In this document: positions 32,215 to 33,137 of the stretch, in pieces
Position numbering within the stretch: the stretch's first letter is position 1
Layout of the letters: each line of letters begins with the position of its first letter
DNA from: Fodinibacter sp038330415
GTDB taxonomy: Bacteria; Actinomycetota; Actinomycetes; Actinomycetales; Dermatophilaceae
Length of the DNA: 33,137 nt
Reading direction: 5' to 3'
Assembly (NCBI GenBank): GCA_038330415.1
Contig: JBBQNZ010000028.1
Location: 1 to 33,137 of the forward strand
Position numbers and translations under genes: made by a program
Notes under the pieces: generated by a model
Told to the model about the DNA's origin: nothing
The model's database searches: none
What the model saw: only the letters and a program-made list of their open reading frames with translations

Positions 32215-33137
32215 ATGACCATCCCCGAGGTGCCCCACGGCGCCGCCGCCCGACCGGCGAGCTGGTGGCGCACCGCCGTCGTCTACCAGGTGTACCCGCG
32301 CTCCTTCGCCGACAGCGACGGCGACGGGGTGGGTGACCTGCCCGGCATCACGGCTCACCTCGACCACCTGGCCGAGCTCGGCATCGACGTGCTGTGGCTG
32401 TCCCCGGTCTGCCGCTCCCCGATGGACGACAACGGCTACGACATCAGCGACTACCAGGACGTCGACCCGCTGTTCGGCACCCTCGCCGACCTCGACGCGC
32501 TCATCGAGGGGTGCCACGCACGCGGCATCCGGCTGGTCATGGACCTCGTCGTCAACCACACCTCCGACGAGCACCCGTGGTTCGTCGAGTCCCGCGACCC
32601 GGCCTCGCCCAAGCGTGACTGGTACTGGTGGCGCCCGGCCCGCCCCGGGCACGAGCCCGGCGCCGAGGGTGCCGAGCCGACGAACTGGGAGTCGATCTTC
32701 TCCGGCCCGGCCTGGGAGCTCGACGAGGCCAGCGGCGAGTACTACCTGCACCTGTTCTCGCGCAAGCAGCCCGACCTCAACTGGGAGAACCCCGCGGTGC
32801 GGCAGGCGGTCCACGCCATGATGCGCTGGTGGGTGGACCGCGGCGTCGACGGCTTCCGGATGGACGTCATCGACCTCATCTCGCGCGACCCGGCCCTGCC
32901 CGACGGGCCGGTGCCGCCCGGTGGCCGGTTCGGCTCCCCCTACGCCGCGGTGATCAACGGGCCCCGGCTCGAGGAGTTCCTGTCCGAGATGAACCGCGAG
33001 GTGGGGCTGAGCGAGGGGCACCTGCTCACCGTCGGCGAGATGCCGGGGTCGACGATCGACCTGGCCCGGCGGGTCACCGACCCGGCTCGCCGCGAGCTCG
33101 ACATGGTCTTCACCTTCGAGCACGTCGACCTCGACGT
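32215..33137 (+). CDS. GH13 alpha-glucosidase, 3' end outside the window
   Basis: The first 307 codons of an oligo-1,6-/alpha-1,4-glucosidase of the GH13 family, still open at the window edge. Visible: WWRTAVVYQVYPRSFADSDGDGVGDLPGI, LSPVCRSPMDDNGYDISDYQDVDP, LVMDLVVNHTSDEHPWF, then DGFRMDVIDLI with the nucleophile Asp, and LLTVGEMPG with the acid/base Glu. The QPDLNWENP segment is typical of alpha-glucosidases and trehalose-6-phosphate hydrolases. The family is about 530-560 residues, so roughly 45% is missing. The ATG at 32215 follows CAGGGTGG. It is the second alpha-glucan enzyme in the window, with glgX, but not in the same operon. Confidence 0.92.
   Translation, partial: MTIPEVPHGAAARPASWWRTAVVYQVYPRSFADSDGDGVGDLPGITAHLDHLAELGIDVLWLSPVCRSPMDDNGYDISDYQDVDPLFGTLADLDALIEGCHARGIRLVMDLVVNHTSDEHPWFVESRDPASPKRDWYWWRPARPGHEPGAEGAEPTNWESIFSGPAWELDEASGEYYLHLFSRKQPDLNWENPAVRQAVHAMMRWWVDRGVDGFRMDVIDLISRDPALPDGPVPPGGRFGSPYAAVINGPRLEEFLSEMNREVGLSEGHLLTVGEMPGSTIDLARRVTDPARRELDMVFTFEHVDLD

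Overview
The window is high-G+C (about 70% by eye) actinobacterial DNA. GTG starts are common, genes are coupled through ATGA/GTGA overlaps, and furA-katG, a LAL-type LuxR regulator and a zinc anti-sigma/ECF sigma pair are present. Gene content fits a Micrococcales-type actinomycete, possibly near Intrasporangiaceae/Dermatophilaceae; the family is inference from gene flavour, not from a marker gene. I see no rRNA, tRNA, CRISPR array, insertion sequence or replication origin. No gene-free stretch exceeds 300 bases; the longest (about 200 bases each) are 319-527, 7592-7797, 16534-16737, 24414-24622 and 31991-32214.

Layout. 1-1.2 kb looks accessory: a truncated pyrE fragment and a vapBC toxin-antitoxin pair with a repeat-rich promoter. 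1.3-4.5 kb holds an SDR dehydrogenase/gabT operon and a divergent membrane-anchored alpha/beta hydrolase. 4.6-7.6 kb has an OmpR-type response regulator facing its probable histidine kinase tail to tail, then a YihY membrane protein. 7.8-11.3 kb carries DUF6325, SHOCT, AI-2E transporter and DUF2252 genes. 11.4-16.5 kb has an alkylsulfatase, a divergent LAL regulator and a 66-aa protein. 16.7-19.4 kb is furA-katG, ended by a long inverted repeat.

19.5-24.4 kb is a tightly packed six-gene minus-strand operon: alcohol-dehydrogenase-like protein, PTPS-like protein, GT4 glycosyltransferase, flippase-like membrane protein, RibD-type reductase, GTP cyclohydrolase II. This looks like a dedicated pathway that draws on GTP to make a pyrimidine- or pteridine-type compound that may be glycosylated and moved across the membrane. 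A small four-helix membrane protein is transcribed divergently. 25.0-28.5 kb has glgX and an ECF sigma/zinc anti-sigma pair; 28.5-32.0 kb has two coupled ABC exporter modules; the window ends inside a GH13 alpha-glucosidase.

Main result. The motif TGAACC-N16-CGT occurs four times: before the ECF sigma gene, before the six-gene operon, before the divergent membrane-protein gene, and at the start of the flippase-like gene inside the operon. This ties the sigma factor to the operon as a candidate local regulon, although the two loci are 3.5 kb apart and separated by glgX. A second pattern is a -10-like hexamer 6-7 bases before the start codon of at least seven operon-leading genes, which suggests frequent leaderless transcripts.
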